Source of the DNA: Halorhabdus sp. CBA1104
GTDB lineage: Archaea; Halobacteriota; Halobacteria; Halobacteriales; Haloarculaceae
Assembly (NCBI RefSeq): GCF_009690625.1
Contig: NZ_CP033878.1
Location: forward strand, 2,294,001-2,358,000
Length of the DNA stretch: 64,000 nucleotides
Reading direction: 5' to 3'
Position numbers and translations under genes: made by a program. How positions within the stretch are numbered: position 1 is the first letter of the stretch; each line of letters opens with the position of its first letter. A model generated the notes under the pieces. It was not told where the DNA came from. It saw nothing but the letters and a program-made list of their open reading frames with translations, and searched no databases. Shown piece after piece: positions 35,578-46,463 of this stretch.

Positions 35578-36114
35578 CTACTTTTCGACGACCAACATCG
35601 CGACGCGTTCGAGCACTAGCTCCGAGAGCGTTGCATCGGTTGCGGCTCGCTCGGCGTCTGCAATGTCGAAAAACGCCGCGACCAGATCGGGATCGGCTGC
35701 CCCGAGGGTGTCGGCTCGGTCGAGACACTCCATCGCTTCGACGACCTCGCCGGCTGCCCGTTCGCGTTCACTCACGTTTTCGTCACCGTCTCCATTCTGT
35801 CGGTCGCCCACTGCGTGACAGACGATGACTGCCGGCTGTTGGCCCTGAGAGACGCCCATCGCCAAGGCGTCCTGGATCTGCCGGCGGCCCGCCGCGTACA
35901 GCAGGATCTCGACTTCGGGATCGTGTGCGATCATCTCCTCGCGTGCGTGTGCGCGATCAGCTAGCTTGCAGGCCCGTCGGAGGTGTTCCCGGCCGGTGAC
36001 GTATCGGGCGTCGAACGCCTGGATTGCCACGTCGTGCTCGGCTCCGATCGCGCCCAGTCGCTCCAAGACGGCATCGAGATCGTCAACTTCGAGGTGGCCC
36101 TCAACGACCTCCAT
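35578..36114 (-). CDS. cgi121: KEOPS complex subunit Cgi121
   Basis: A 178-residue protein of the Cgi121/TPRKB family, which binds Bud32 and tRNA in the KEOPS complex that makes the t6A37 modification. Typical features are the start strand VVEGHLEVDDLDAVLERLG, the helix REHLRRACKLADRAHARE with EILLYAAGRRQIQDALAMGV, and the C-terminal DATLSELVLERVAMLVVEK. The start ATG overlaps the hel308 stop by one base, so the two are coupled; this pairing recurs in haloarchaea. Confidence 0.9.
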   Translation of the reverse strand: MEVVEGHLEVDDLDAVLERLGAIGAEHDVAIQAFDARYVTGREHLRRACKLADRAHAREEMIAHDPEVEILLYAAGRRQIQDALAMGVSQGQQPAVIVCHAVGDRQNGDGDENVSERERAAGEVVEAMECLDRADTLGAADPDLVAAFFDIADAERAATDATLSELVLERVAMLVVEK

Positions 36115-38567
36115 CAGAAATCACCCAGACTGGATTGGTCGGCCGACTCGTCGGCCTCCTCGCCAGTGTCTCTACTGGTCTCGTTTGTAGCCGTCTGCTC
36201 ACTCTCCGTTGCTGCTGGCGCTTCGTCCGGTTCGATCACTGAGACACCATCCATCGATGGATCACGGTGGCCGGCGTTTTCCAGAATATTCTGGGCCGTT
36301 TTCTCCCGACCGCGTAAGGCCCCCAACACGACCCCCTTCTCGGCTTCTCGGAGGTCTTCGCGGGATTCGATCCCAGCCGCATAGAGGCGGCGAGCGCGTT
36401 TGCGACCCACACCGCCCACGCCCGCCAGATCGACCAGTTCCGAGCGCACCCCGTGTTCGACGCGCACGCGTGCCTCTCGGATGGCTGGCGTCACGTCGAG
36501 CCCGACCTCCCCAGCCAGGCGCTCGGCGGCGTTGAGGAGCCAACTCGCCGTTTCCACTTTTCCGCGGATGTCGCCCGGCCCGATATCGTATCGGTCCGTA
36601 ATCACTCCCTCCTCACACTCGTCCGCCCAGTCTTCGAGTAGCCGGGCTGTCTTCAACGCCGACAGCCAGTCCTCGAAGCGATCGTCCTCGAACTCGCTTG
36701 GCATCGCTCCGAGAAACTCGCTTTCACGCTCGTAGGCCTCCATGGAGTACTCCTCTTCGTCACCCGAGCGGAGGTATAGCTCGTACATATCGGGCGTCCG
36801 GGAAACGAGGTGGTACAGCCCCATCGCGGTCGGGTCGGGGCTGTCGTCGGTCCCGTCGACTTCGGCCGAGGCCAGTTCGCTGGCAGTCTCGAAGCCCGGC
36901 GGCTCGCCATCCGTGGTTGTCTGTCCGTCGTGGGGCGATCGAGTTCTCTGTTGGCTGGCTGTCTGCTCGAACTCTCTCAGCCCGTCGAGCATCTCCGCGG
37001 CGCTCATCGGATCCAGATAGAGCCGCGAGACCGTCTGGCCGATCGAGGTGGCACGCAGGTGGTCGTCTCCGTCCGAACGCGTGAGGAAATCGTTCGCTTC
37101 TAGATAGGCGATCACTTCGTCGACGACTGTCTCCAGACGGCCACTCCCTGTCGTCTGGCTCGCATACAGTGTCGCTTCGAGAAACTCCAGCAGTCCTGCC
37201 CGGGAGTTGGCAAACCCCGAAGCGACCGTCGAGAGGATGTGGGTCCGCAGCGCCGGTTCGGCAGCGAGTTTCGAGCGCACTGGCTCGGGATCAGCCCAGA
37301 CGTATCGCTCGAACAGTTCGTCGAGTTCGTCGTGGCTGCTGGCGAGCAGGAGTGCCTCGCCATAGGGGTCGAGTCCGGGCCGGCCCGCCCGCCCCATCAT
37401 CTGGTGGACCTCAAGAACCGAGAGGGGTTGCATGCCGCCGGCGGTCCCGTCGTAGCGTCGCCAGTCCCTGACGACGACGCGCCGTGATGGGGTGTTGACC
37501 CCGGCTGCGAGCGTCGGCGTCGCCGAGATAACTTTCACGAGTCGCTCCTGGAAGGCCTCTTCGACGAGCGACCGATGCTCCCGCGAGAGACCCGCGTGAT
37601 GGAAGGCTGCCCCGTCTTCGACGGCCGCTGCCAGATCGTCGCTGGTCTCCGTATCGCTAACTTCCCGGATCTCGGTCGCGATCTCTCTGAGCCGCTCTCG
37701 CTCTTCGTCTCCGAGGTGTGGCTCGGTCGTCGACGCGAGTCGGCGGGCCGCTGCTTCGGCGTTTCGCCGCGAATTCACGAACACGAGCGTCGAGCCGTCG
37801 TCTTCGAGCGTGTCCCGGACGATGGCCGCTGTCTGCTTTTCGCTGTCCCTGACTGGCAGTCGGGTCTGGCTCCCGTCTTCGAGATGGAGAGCCTGCCCGT
37901 AGTGGACGCCTTTTTTGAGGTCGATTGGCCGCCACGTCGAGTCGACCAGTTCCGCATCGAGCCACGTCGCCAGCGCCTCAGCGTTGCCGATCGTCGCCGA
38001 CAGCGCCACTGTCTGGAGATCCGAGTTTCGCTTCCGGAGCTTTGCGAGGGTCACTTCCAGCGTCGGGCCACGCTCGCCATCGTCGACGAGGTGGACCTCG
38101 TCGGCCACGACACAATCGAGGTTGTCGATCCACGGCGCGTCGTTTCGCACGAGGGAATCGACCTTCTCGCTGGTCGCGACGACGACGTCCTTGTCGCCGA
38201 GCCACCCGCCGTCGCTCTCGTAGTTGCCCGTCGAGACGCCCACGTCCAGTCCATAGGCCTCGAACTGTTCGAACTCCGTGCGTTTTTCGCTGGCGAGCGC
38301 CCGCAACGGGACGATATACAGCGCCGTCCCGTCGGTTTCGTCACCGTCGTCCCCACTGTCTTTGCCGTCCGTGATCGCCGAGAACATCGCGAGTTCGGCG
38401 ATCAGGGTCTTCCCGCTGGCTGTGGGCACGCTGGCCACCAGGTTCTCGCCGTCGGTGACCCCGCGCTCGACGGCCTCGGCTTGGGGTGGATAGAGCTCTT
38501 CGATGTCCTGCTCGCGGAGGTGTGCTGGTACCCACGACGGGACCCCCGGAATGTCCGCAACGTCCAT
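36114..38567 (-). CDS. hel308: Hel308 family ATP-dependent DNA helicase
   Basis: A 817-residue superfamily 2 helicase acting on stalled forks. Q-motif region YPPQAEAVE, Walker [11 protein letters not shown] (45-54), DEVH box (156-159), motif [19 protein letters not shown], then winged helix, ratchet and the C-terminal HhH ([20 protein letters not shown]). An acidic Ser/Asp insert between motifs (about residues 540-580) is haloarchaeal. Minus-strand TATA CCTTAAACC at 38592-38600 lies 25-33 bases before the ATG. Followed by cgi121 with one-base overlap. Confidence 0.96.
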   Translation of the reverse strand: MDVADIPGVPSWVPAHLREQDIEELYPPQAEAVERGVTDGENLVASVPTASGKTLIAELAMFSAITDGKDSGDDGDETDGTALYIVPLRALASEKRTEFEQFEAYGLDVGVSTGNYESDGGWLGDKDVVVATSEKVDSLVRNDAPWIDNLDCVVADEVHLVDDGERGPTLEVTLAKLRKRNSDLQTVALSATIGNAEALATWLDAELVDSTWRPIDLKKGVHYGQALHLEDGSQTRLPVRDSEKQTAAIVRDTLEDDGSTLVFVNSRRNAEAAARRLASTTEPHLGDEERERLREIATEIREVSDTETSDDLAAAVEDGAAFHHAGLSREHRSLVEEAFQERLVKVISATPTLAAGVNTPSRRVVVRDWRRYDGTAGGMQPLSVLEVHQMMGRAGRPGLDPYGEALLLASSHDELDELFERYVWADPEPVRSKLAAEPALRTHILSTVASGFANSRAGLLEFLEATLYASQTTGSGRLETVVDEVIAYLEANDFLTRSDGDDHLRATSIGQTVSRLYLDPMSAAEMLDGLREFEQTASQQRTRSPHDGQTTTDGEPPGFETASELASAEVDGTDDSPDPTAMGLYHLVSRTPDMYELYLRSGDEEEYSMEAYERESEFLGAMPSEFEDDRFEDWLSALKTARLLEDWADECEEGVITDRYDIGPGDIRGKVETASWLLNAAERLAGEVGLDVTPAIREARVRVEHGVRSELVDLAGVGGVGRKRARRLYAAGIESREDLREAEKGVVLGALRGREKTAQNILENAGHRDPSMDGVSVIEPDEAPAATESEQTATNETSRDTGEEADESADQSSLGDF

Positions 38568-38661
38568 TGGAGGTAGGTAGGGTCGTCCCCCGGTTTAAGG
38601 GTTCGCTCGCGGGCCGAGCCGGTGGGCGGCGTTTATACATCGCCGGGTCGAGAGGAGACGT

Positions 38662-38907
38662 ATGCGAGTCGAATTCGACCGGGATACCTGTATCGGGATG
38701 TTCCAGTGTGTCGCCGAGTGGGACGGCTTCGAGCGCGACGAAGCACACGGCAAGGCGGTGCTCGTTGACGGCGACGCAATCGAGGACGGTCTCGTTTCAT
38801 TGGCTGTCCCCGACGGCGAAGAACTCGACGCGAAGTTCGCTGCCCGCACGTGTCCGGTAGACGCGATTCGAGTGCTCGACGACGACGGCGAGCAACTGGT
38901 GCCTTGA
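38662..38907 (+). CDS. Single-cluster ferredoxin
   Basis: An 81-residue acidic ferredoxin. C10 and C16 (TCIGMFQC) plus C64 (RTCPVDAI) can ligate one cluster; the fourth ligand position is Met13, so a [3Fe-4S] cluster is likely. Similar proteins pass electrons to cytochrome P450 or other oxygenases, but none lies nearby. TATA TTTATACAT at 38632-38640, 22-30 bases before the ATG, supports the start. Divergent from hel308. Confidence 0.88.
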   Translation: MRVEFDRDTCIGMFQCVAEWDGFERDEAHGKAVLVDGDAIEDGLVSLAVPDGEELDAKFAARTCPVDAIRVLDDDGEQLVP

Positions 38908-39051
38908 GCGGTTCAGTTCGTCGTCACGTCTGGGTCGTGTTCAGCCATCGTCGATCTTTCCGGGCGTTCGGCCGGCGGGAACTGCACTGTGACGGCCATC
39001 CTAGCCGACTCAGAACGGAGACGGTGCGAGGGGGCGGATCTGTGGCCCCGC

Positions 39052-40839
39052 TCAGAAGATCGCAATCGGGTGGTGGGTTGCCGTCCCGGCGACGATGACC
39101 CAGGTGACCAACAGCGCGTTCGTGAACGCACCCGTCCAAATGCGGCCCGTCTTGCGGAAGAAGTACGTCGAGACCAGCGGCGCGATCGAGAGCAACACGA
39201 GGAACTGGAAGGCGAGGATCGTCAGCAGCTCCACGCCGGCCGTCAGGAAGTTGTCCATCAGGTAGCCAGTCGTCAACAGCGTCCCGTACTGGACGACAAG
39301 CAACAAGACGAACGGCCCGCCGACCAGTGCCCAGTTGGTTGCCATCTCCTTTCGGAACGACGTGTAGCCTCCCTGGGGTCGCAATTCACCGTGCAGCAGG
39401 ACGCCCAGCGCGACGAAGAACACGGTGAAGGGAATCAGGTACCGGAGGAAGATCCAGAACTGGAACGTCTCGAGCGGGCGGATGCCGAACACCCAGAAGC
39501 GAAATCCTTGCCCGGTCAGGTACTCCGTGACCGACAACAGGAGGTACAAGCCACCGACGATCCCGATGCTCGTTAGTGCTGCCCGTCCGATCGTCCGGAA
39601 GCCGTCGTCGGTCCCGAGGCCGTAGGACGCCCGAAGGTCGGCGAACGACCCCTCGTTTCTGTAGTGGAACGCGGCAAAGCCAACCACGATCACGAGTGCG
39701 TTGAACGTCGCCCACACTGCGACGCCGGTCGTAATCTCCTGTGGCAGGAGCGCACTCGCCGCGACGGTGCTCTGGCCCCACTCCTGGAGGTGGTAGTAGG
39801 TCACGAGCGGCACGAAGAACGCGATCAGTGCCGTCCCGATCCGAGCCACGCCCGTGAGGCCGAGTGAGTCGGGCCGGTCTCGACGAAATCCGGTCGATCG
39901 ATCGTATCGCTCGACCAGTAGCGATCCCAGCGGGAACATGAACAGGACTCCCCCGAGCATCGCGAGCAACGTCCCCAGTTCTTTGAAATACCAGGTCTGG
40001 TTGCCCGGCGGTAGTGGATCCTCACCGTCTAAAGTTCGCTGGAACCACTCGATCGAGTCGGCGGTCGCGGTCGGTGAGAGGTGCAGGCCCGCGTGGGTTC
40101 GACTCGGTGTGTACAGCTGCCGTGCCGTCCCCTCGTCGATCGACCCATAGGTCTCGCCCTCTTGGATCGTCGAGTCCGTCCCGAAGACGTTCTGTAGCTT
40201 CGCACTGTCCGGGACGTTCCGGGCTTGCTCGACGGCCCACATGTACCGGAACTCCTCGTACTCGCCGTAGATCACCGCGAGGTTCCGCGGGAACTCGGGT
40301 GACCCTGGCGGGGCACCGAACGACCCCGTCGAGGAGCCTGCAAGCACCATCGACTCGTAGCCGTCAGGATAGACAGCCGCCGCGACGACGCTTGCCCAGC
40401 CACCCATCGAGTGGCCTTCGAGGCCGACGTTGTCCGTATCGACCATCGATAACGACCGGAGGTACGAAAGCGCAGGCGGACCGCCGAACCCGTTGGCGAA
40501 CGCCGGTGGGTCTGACCCCCCGTGACCCGCCTGATCGACTGCCAGCGTGACGAACCCTCGTCTGGCGTACTCGATGGCAAACGGCGATTGGGTCTCGTGA
40601 TAGTTGATATAGCCGTGAGTCGCGAGAATCGCCGGTGCGGGATCGGCCGTCGAGGCACCTGGTGGGATGTACAACTCCCCGCTCATCATGGTCCCGTTGG
40701 TCGCTTCGAACTGCACGTCCCGGACTTCCACTGTCTGTCCGTTCGTTTCTACCCAATAGGCTGTTCCACTGCCGACTACCACCAGCACAAGTGCAACAAC
40801 GAACAGTACCGTTCGCGTATTTATATCCGTAAGCGCCAT
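39052..40839 (-). CDS. Membrane-anchored alpha/beta hydrolase with polytopic C-terminus
   Basis: A 595-residue protein. One N-terminal span (about 10-30), then an alpha/beta hydrolase with oxyanion region ILATHGYINY and nucleophile elbow GHSMGG (S144), placed outside the cell by the span. The half after about residue 285 holds seven or eight hydrophobic segments (ELGTLLAMLGGVLFMFPLGS onward) without homology that I recognise. The combination suggests a secreted esterase or peptidase tied to a membrane module. Start at 40839 because TATA GTTATATAATGG lies 22-33 bases upstream; the seven earlier codons are unlikely. Confidence 0.8.
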   Translation of the reverse strand: MALTDINTRTVLFVVALVLVVVGSGTAYWVETNGQTVEVRDVQFEATNGTMMSGELYIPPGASTADPAPAILATHGYINYHETQSPFAIEYARRGFVTLAVDQAGHGGSDPPAFANGFGGPPALSYLRSLSMVDTDNVGLEGHSMGGWASVVAAAVYPDGYESMVLAGSSTGSFGAPPGSPEFPRNLAVIYGEYEEFRYMWAVEQARNVPDSAKLQNVFGTDSTIQEGETYGSIDEGTARQLYTPSRTHAGLHLSPTATADSIEWFQRTLDGEDPLPPGNQTWYFKELGTLLAMLGGVLFMFPLGSLLVERYDRSTGFRRDRPDSLGLTGVARIGTALIAFFVPLVTYYHLQEWGQSTVAASALLPQEITTGVAVWATFNALVIVVGFAAFHYRNEGSFADLRASYGLGTDDGFRTIGRAALTSIGIVGGLYLLLSVTEYLTGQGFRFWVFGIRPLETFQFWIFLRYLIPFTVFFVALGVLLHGELRPQGGYTSFRKEMATNWALVGGPFVLLLVVQYGTLLTTGYLMDNFLTAGVELLTILAFQFLVLLSIAPLVSTYFFRKTGRIWTGAFTNALLVTWVIVAGTATHHPIAIF

Positions 40840-40860
40840 CCTCACCCTCACTTCACACAC

Positions 40861-40872
40861 CCATTATATAAC
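40861..40872 (-). promoter_or_regulatory. TATA box of the membrane hydrolase gene
   Basis: Minus-strand GTTATATAATGG is preceded by an A-rich, BRE-like run (CAAAAATA). Its centre lies about 27-30 bases from ATG 40839, which predicts a leaderless or nearly leaderless transcript. Confidence 0.65.
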
Positions 40873-41012
40873 TATTTTTGTGGTTGTTTTGGGTCCGTTG
40901 CCCTCTGAGTCTTTCACTCGGTTGGAATTCGTTGCTTCTGGCGATCGACGATTGTAGATCACTTCGAGATAGGAAGGCATTTTTCGGACGATAAGCTACG
41001 ACCTACTACTTC

Positions 41013-42509
41013 GTGTCTGGTCTCCGTTCGGCAGTCAGTCGGGCCGCCCAGTCGCTCAAGCGTGCCGGTGCTCGCGCGAACCCGGTCCGTGGCGTCATTC
41101 TCCTGATCGGACTCGGACTCGCTCGCCTCGGAGTGGTCGACCGCGCTCGGGCACGCCGAGCGACGGATCTTTCCTGGCCGCGTGTCGTCACCGGCATCGC
41201 TCGCATGTCGAAAAACGCCGCTGACGTTGCCATGGTCGGGGCCGCGTCGGGGCTCGTTGCCAACGACGCCATCTCGGGTGTCGGTCTCGCCGGTCCGTTT
41301 TGGGGGCTGGCATTCGCCTTTGGCGGCGGTTTCGCCGCTGGGACGATCGCACTCGTCTCTCAGCGTTTCGGTGCCGAGGAGTTCACTCAACTCGGCCAGG
41401 CCGTCCGCGCGAGTTTCGTCGTCGTCGTCGCGGTCACTATCCCCGTCGGCGCGGCGTTCTGGTTCGTTCCCGAGTGGCTCATCGGCCTGCTGAACAGCAA
41501 CGACCAAGTCGTCGCCTACGGTGCGACCTACCTCAAGATCCTGGGCCTCGGTGTGCCCTTCGCTGGGTTGAACCTCGTTGCGAGTCGCGTCCTCATCGGG
41601 GCCGACAACGCACAGATCCCGATGCTCCTTCGGGGCGGTGGTGCCGTCCTGAATATCGTGCTCAACGGCGTGTTCATCTTCGTCTTCGGGATGGGCGTGG
41701 CCGGTGCCGCCTGGGGAACGGTCGCGGCAAACGCCCTCGTTACCGGCTTGTTTATCGCTGGGTTGATCGCGGGCCGGCTTCCCGGGATCGGCCAGTTCCC
41801 GGTCTCAGTTTCGCCGCGCGGGACGTACTTTCACTGGGGTGATATTACTGACGTCGTCTCGATCGGGACGCCGGTCGTCGGTCGGAACATGACCTGGACG
41901 GTCGCGCGATTCCCAATGCTCGTGTTCGTTGGCATGTTCGGGACGGCGACACTTACGGCCTACACTATCACCCGACGGCTCTGGGGGCTGATGAACGTCC
42001 CCGGGTGGGGCTTTGGGCTCGCTGCTTCCAGTCTCGTCGGTCAGCACCTCGGCGAGGACGACGAGGAGACGGCCGCCGTTTACGGTCGTGAAATCACCCT
42101 CATGGCAGTTGCGACCTACACCGTCTCGGCGGCTATCGTCGCGGTCCTTGCCCACCCTGCTGTCGTTGCTTTCGGTGCCGAGGCCGATGCGGTCCCGATC
42201 GCCGTCGGGATGGTGCTGGCGGCGACCATTGCGATCATCCCACAGGGAATCAAAGGGACTGCTGCCGGGGCCCTCGATGCTACCGGCGACACGAACTGGC
42301 CGTTCATCTACCAGGTCCTCGGTATGTTTGCCGTTTCGCTCCCGGCTGCCTATCTGGGTGCGACGACGCTCATCGGCGTCTGGGGAATCTATATCGCGTT
42401 CCTCGGCGAGACGCTCGTCCCGGCCGTGGGTAACTACTACCGCTTTTCGACGGGTAAGTGGAAGGCGATCAGCCGGGAGTACCGCCCCGAGGCTGCGCTG
42501 GACGATTAA
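41013..42509 (+). CDS. MATE family efflux transporter
   Basis: A 498-residue protein with about twelve hydrophobic segments in two similar halves. Family-like segments include DVAMVGAASGLVANDAISGV, FAFGGGFAAGTIALVSQRFG and, in the second half, YTITRRLWGLMNVPGWGFGL. MATE proteins expel cationic drugs or metabolites using sodium or proton gradients. An N-terminal basic stretch precedes the first span. It starts at GTG 41013; no ATG fits between it and the homology. Downstream, 248 bases up to pheS hold no gene that I can support. Confidence 0.9.
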   Translation: MSGLRSAVSRAAQSLKRAGARANPVRGVILLIGLGLARLGVVDRARARRATDLSWPRVVTGIARMSKNAADVAMVGAASGLVANDAISGVGLAGPFWGLAFAFGGGFAAGTIALVSQRFGAEEFTQLGQAVRASFVVVVAVTIPVGAAFWFVPEWLIGLLNSNDQVVAYGATYLKILGLGVPFAGLNLVASRVLIGADNAQIPMLLRGGGAVLNIVLNGVFIFVFGMGVAGAAWGTVAANALVTGLFIAGLIAGRLPGIGQFPVSVSPRGTYFHWGDITDVVSIGTPVVGRNMTWTVARFPMLVFVGMFGTATLTAYTITRRLWGLMNVPGWGFGLAASSLVGQHLGEDDEETAAVYGREITLMAVATYTVSAAIVAVLAHPAVVAFGAEADAVPIAVGMVLAATIAIIPQGIKGTAAGALDATGDTNWPFIYQVLGMFAVSLPAAYLGATTLIGVWGIYIAFLGETLVPAVGNYYRFSTGKWKAISREYRPEAALDD

Positions 42510-42757
42510 CTCCCAACGCTTTTCTGTGATGGCTTGACAACCCACGGGTATGTCACTGAACGCCCATCGTCGGTGGATCGCCAGTCAGTCTCGTCTCAGC
42601 CGGGCGTTCGCCCTCTTTGATGCGTTCTGACGATCGGTGGACTTCCCGGCCCCAATGCGATCGGGCCGGTAACGAAACTGATCATCTAGGCTCGTTCACC
42701 TGCAAGGACGAGTGAGAACCGTTAACTGAGCAACCCCAGTGTATCCGACAACAACTG

Positions 42758-44263
42758 ATGGAACTCCCGAGCAACCAACTCGCGGTCCTCGAAGCCGCGA
42801 GCGCCGACGACCGACGCACCGTTGCCCAACTGAGCGAGGACACAGGCCTGGCCACAGCGGCGGTGACCCGTGCCGCCTTCGAACTCGAAGACGAGGGGCT
42901 GGTCACTGTCACCGAGACAACCGAGGAATCCGTCTCGCTGACCGACGAGGGACTGTCCTATCTCGACGCTGACTTGCCCGAACACCGCCTCTACCGTGTC
43001 GCCGTCGAGCAAGGGGCCGACGAGGCCAGCGCCCCTATGGGCCAAGTCATCGGAGCTGCCGATCTGGACGGTGAGGCCGTCGACATCGCCCTCTCGAATT
43101 TCGCCCGGAAAGGGTACGGCACGATTGATGCCGGTGAGATCACCGCCGAACCCGACGTGGATCTCGACGCCGATCCGGAAGCGGCTGCCCTCGAGGCCAT
43201 CGACGCCGGGGAACCAGTCGCTGACGACGATATTCTCGATCAACTGGACCGACGTGGGCTTCTCGAGCGCGACGAGCGAACTGTCCGCTCGATCGAACTC
43301 ACCGACGCGGGCGTCACAGAACTGATGGCTGGGATTGAGGAAGCCCAGCGGGTCGACCGACTGACGCCCGACCTGCTCACCAGCGGCGAGTGGGAGCGTG
43401 TCGAGTTCGCCGACTACAACGTCGAAGCCGACGCCCCCGCCGTTGACGGCGGGAAAGCGCACCCACTTCGATCAATGGCCGAGCGCGTCACGGAGGTCCT
43501 CGTGGGCATGGGTTTCGAGGAGATGGACGGCCCCCACGCCGACGCGGAGTTCTGGATCAACGACGCGCTGTTCATGCCACAGGATCATCCCGCGCGCACG
43601 CACTGGGACCAGTTCGCCCTCGACGTGCCCCCGATGGACGATCTCCCTAGTGACGTCCGCGAGGCGGTCGAACGCGCTCATCGCGAGGGCGTTGGCCCGG
43701 ACGGCGAGGGCTATCACTCACCGTGGGGCGAGGAGATGGCCCGCAAGGTCGATCTTCGGGGTCACACCACGTCGCTGTCGGCCCGCCACCTCGCTGGCGT
43801 CGCGAAAGGCGACCTCGAACCGCCCCAGCGCTTTTTCTCCGTCGAGAAGGCCTACCGCAACGACGAGATCGATGCGACTCACTTGCTCGAGTTCTTCCAG
43901 ATCGAGGGCTGGGTGATGGCCGAAGACCTTTCGGTCCGGGATCTGATGGGGACGTTCACGGAGTTCTACGAACAGTTCGGTATCACCGACTTGGAATTCA
44001 AGCCGACGTACAACCCCTACACGGAGCCCAGCTTCGAGCTGTTCGGCGAACACCCGGTTACTGGCGAAGTCGTCGAGATCGGCAACTCCGGGATTTTCCG
44101 GCCAGAAATGCTCGACCCGCTCGGCGTCGACTGTGACGTGATGGCCTGGGGGCTGGCCCTGGAACGGCTGATGATGCTCGTTACTGGCGCCGAGGACATC
44201 CGTGACGTCCACGGAACGCTGGTCGATCTGGACTACCTGCGCAACGAGGAGGTGCGTTACTGA
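42758..44263 (+). CDS. pheS: Phenylalanyl-tRNA synthetase alpha subunit
   Basis: A 501-residue class II synthetase subunit. The N-terminal third holds the winged-helix tRNA-binding repeats typical of archaeal/eukaryotic PheS (VAQLSEDTGLATAAVTRAAF). The catalytic core shows motif 2 around RFFSVEKAYRNDEIDATH and motif 3 EIGNSGIFRPEMLDPLG with GLALERLMML. Its stop overlaps the pheT start (TGATG), giving coupled synthesis of the alpha2-beta2 enzyme. Confidence 0.96.
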   Translation: MELPSNQLAVLEAASADDRRTVAQLSEDTGLATAAVTRAAFELEDEGLVTVTETTEESVSLTDEGLSYLDADLPEHRLYRVAVEQGADEASAPMGQVIGAADLDGEAVDIALSNFARKGYGTIDAGEITAEPDVDLDADPEAAALEAIDAGEPVADDDILDQLDRRGLLERDERTVRSIELTDAGVTELMAGIEEAQRVDRLTPDLLTSGEWERVEFADYNVEADAPAVDGGKAHPLRSMAERVTEVLVGMGFEEMDGPHADAEFWINDALFMPQDHPARTHWDQFALDVPPMDDLPSDVREAVERAHREGVGPDGEGYHSPWGEEMARKVDLRGHTTSLSARHLAGVAKGDLEPPQRFFSVEKAYRNDEIDATHLLEFFQIEGWVMAEDLSVRDLMGTFTEFYEQFGITDLEFKPTYNPYTEPSFELFGEHPVTGEVVEIGNSGIFRPEMLDPLGVDCDVMAWGLALERLMMLVTGAEDIRDVHGTLVDLDYLRNEEVRY

Positions 44264-45991
44264 TGCCCACCGTCGATATCGACACTGACGAACTCCGGAC
44301 GCTAACCGGCCACGACGAAAAGAGCGACGACGACTTGCGGGCCGATCTGTTCGAACTCGGCCTAGAGTACGAGGGTGAAACTGAGGACGGCGAGTTACGT
44401 TTCGAGTTCGAACCCGACCGACTCGATCGCCTCTCCGTTGAGGGGGTCGCCCGCTCGCTGCGCTACCAGTACGGCGACGATCGGGGCGTCTACGTTCCCT
44501 CGACGAACGATCCTGACTGGACGATCCAGGTCGAAGGCGTGCCCGACGAGCGCCCGTACGTCACTGGCGCCGTCGTCCGTGGCCTCGATCTCGACGAGGC
44601 ATCGCTGGATTCGCTGATCCAGCTACAGGAGAAACTCCACGCCACGATGGGCCGCAAGCGCGCGAAAGGCGCCATCGGGGTCCACGATCTGACGATGTTG
44701 AAAGGCGGGGAAGCCGCCGACGATGGCGAGGGCAAGTCCCTTCGCTACACCGGTATCGAACCCGACGGTGACACGTTCGTGCCCCTGGAGGGCGATGCCG
44801 AACTGGCGCCCGAAGAGGTTCTCGAGGAACACCATATCGGCGAGGAGTACGCCGATCTCGTCGCCGCCTACGACACCGTCCCGGCAATCTACGACTCGAT
44901 TGGTCTGTTCTCGTTCCCGCCGGTGGTCAACGGTCGCCGGACCGAGGTTTCGACCGACTCTCGGGATCTGTTCATCGAGATGACCGGGACCGATCAGTGG
45001 ACGATCGATCACATGCTCAACGTCGTCTGCTATGCGCTTGACGCCCGCGGTGGGACGATCGAAGAAGTTCGCGTCGAGTACGAGAATCCCCCTCGGAGTA
45101 CGGTGCCGAGTTGATTCGGCCGGACTTTGCAACCAAGACCAAGACAGTGGCTCACGACCGCATCGAGCGCACGCTTGGGATCGATCTTGCCCAAGAGGAC
45201 GTGATCGACCTACTCGAACGATCCGGGCTAGACGGTGACGTCACAGCGTTGGACGGCGGGCCGGCTTACGACGTGACGGTCCCGCCGTATCGCGTCGACG
45301 TGCTCCACCCGGTCGACGTGATTGACGACGTCGGGCGAGCCTACGGCTTCAACGAACTCGACCCGCGCTATCCCACGGTCGGAACGATCGGCGGGCGTCA
45401 CGAGCGCGCCCGATTGGCGGCGGCCGTCCGGACGGCCCTGATTGGGCTTGGGTTTCAGGATCTGTTGAACTTCCACCTGACGAGCGCGGACGAACTCCTC
45501 GGACGGATGCGCCTCGATACCGAGGCAGATATCCTGGGGCCAGCGAACCCGTCAGCGTCACGAACCCGTACAGTGAGGACTACACAGTCGTCCGGACGTG
45601 GCTTCTCCCTTCGATCATGCAGGTTCTCGAGAACAATACCCACCGCCGTTACCCACAGGACCTTGCGGAGGTCGGGTTCGTTGCCCAGCGCGACGACGGA
45701 GATCCTACCGGGGTCAGCGAGAAGCGTCACCTCGCGGGCGCGCTCGCGCGCCACGACGTATCCTACGAAGACGCAAAGGCCCGACTTCAGGCTCTCGTCG
45801 CGGATTTCAACGTCGATCTTGCGACCCCACCGACTGAGCACCCCTCGTTCATCGAGGGCCGGGTCGCGACTGTGGAGATCGATGGCGATGCCGTCGGCGT
45901 GATCGGTGAACTCCATCCGGCAGTCCTCATCGAGCACGAGCTAGAATTACCGGTTGTGGCCTTCGAGTTTGATCTAGCAGCGCTGCAGTAG
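44263..45991 (+). CDS. pheT: Phenylalanyl-tRNA synthetase beta subunit, two frameshifts
   Basis: Three consecutive frames together spell one PheT. The first covers MPTVDIDTDELRTLTGHDEK to RVEYENPP, the second LIRPDFATKTKTVAHDRIER to LDTEADILG, the third EPVSVTNPYSEDYTVVRTWL to the end (ELPVVAFEFDLAALQ). Adding one C to the run at 45088-45092 and one G to the run at 45536-45539 restores 576 residues, the normal archaeal length. The B3/B4 editing-like domain and the catalytic-like fold without active residues are all represented. Essential and single-copy, so I infer base-calling errors. Confidence 0.95.
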
Positions 45992-46215
45992 CGGCTCTCC
46001 CGGTTGCCGTGGTCATCTGTCTCTCGCCGAAGCGAGAGTTCCAGTGCGCATCTGAATTTTCTTCCCCGCATTTGGCATTCATACCCTCTATTTTCCTCGA
46101 GATTACCATCAATATACACGTATTTATAATAATTATCGGCGGGTTTGGTCAGTATTACCGCTTCGCGTCGGTATATGCCTCTCGCTCACATACAATATGC
46201 TAGGAGCGACATTCG

Positions 46216-46437
46216 ATGTCTTCGACCGACGACACGAGTCCGGAATCGACGTTCGAGCTTCCCGCCGTTCAGACGGCCGAGGCAGACCCGTCGTCACGGC
46301 TCGATCGAGCGTTCGACGACCGCGAGGACCCCTCGACACTCACTGTCTTCCCGGCTGACGCTGAATGGCCAGAGATCGGTACGACCTGGATTAGCGTCGA
46401 CGTTGCCCACGCTGTCACCGTAACGGACTGTCGATAA
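46216..46437 (+). CDS. Small haloarchaeal protein (DUF7511-like)
   Basis: A 73-residue acidic protein: disordered N-terminus, then the conserved-looking core SRLDRAFDDREDPSTLTVFP and TTWISVDVAHAVTVTDCR. I associate it from memory with a short haloarchaeal family (DUF7511), unverified. The upstream 200 bases are AT-rich with TATTTATAATAATT (46121-46134). GGAG lies 10-13 bases before the ATG. Function unknown. Confidence 0.65.
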   Translation: MSSTDDTSPESTFELPAVQTAEADPSSRLDRAFDDREDPSTLTVFPADAEWPEIGTTWISVDVAHAVTVTDCR

Positions 46438-46463
46438 TTCTCTTTTCGCCACCCTTGGCACGC

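Noticed and set aside
42550-42630. 26-codon frame before pheS starting MSLNAHRRWIASQSRLSRAF
   Set aside because: No promoter spacing or conserved feature supports it; too short to judge.
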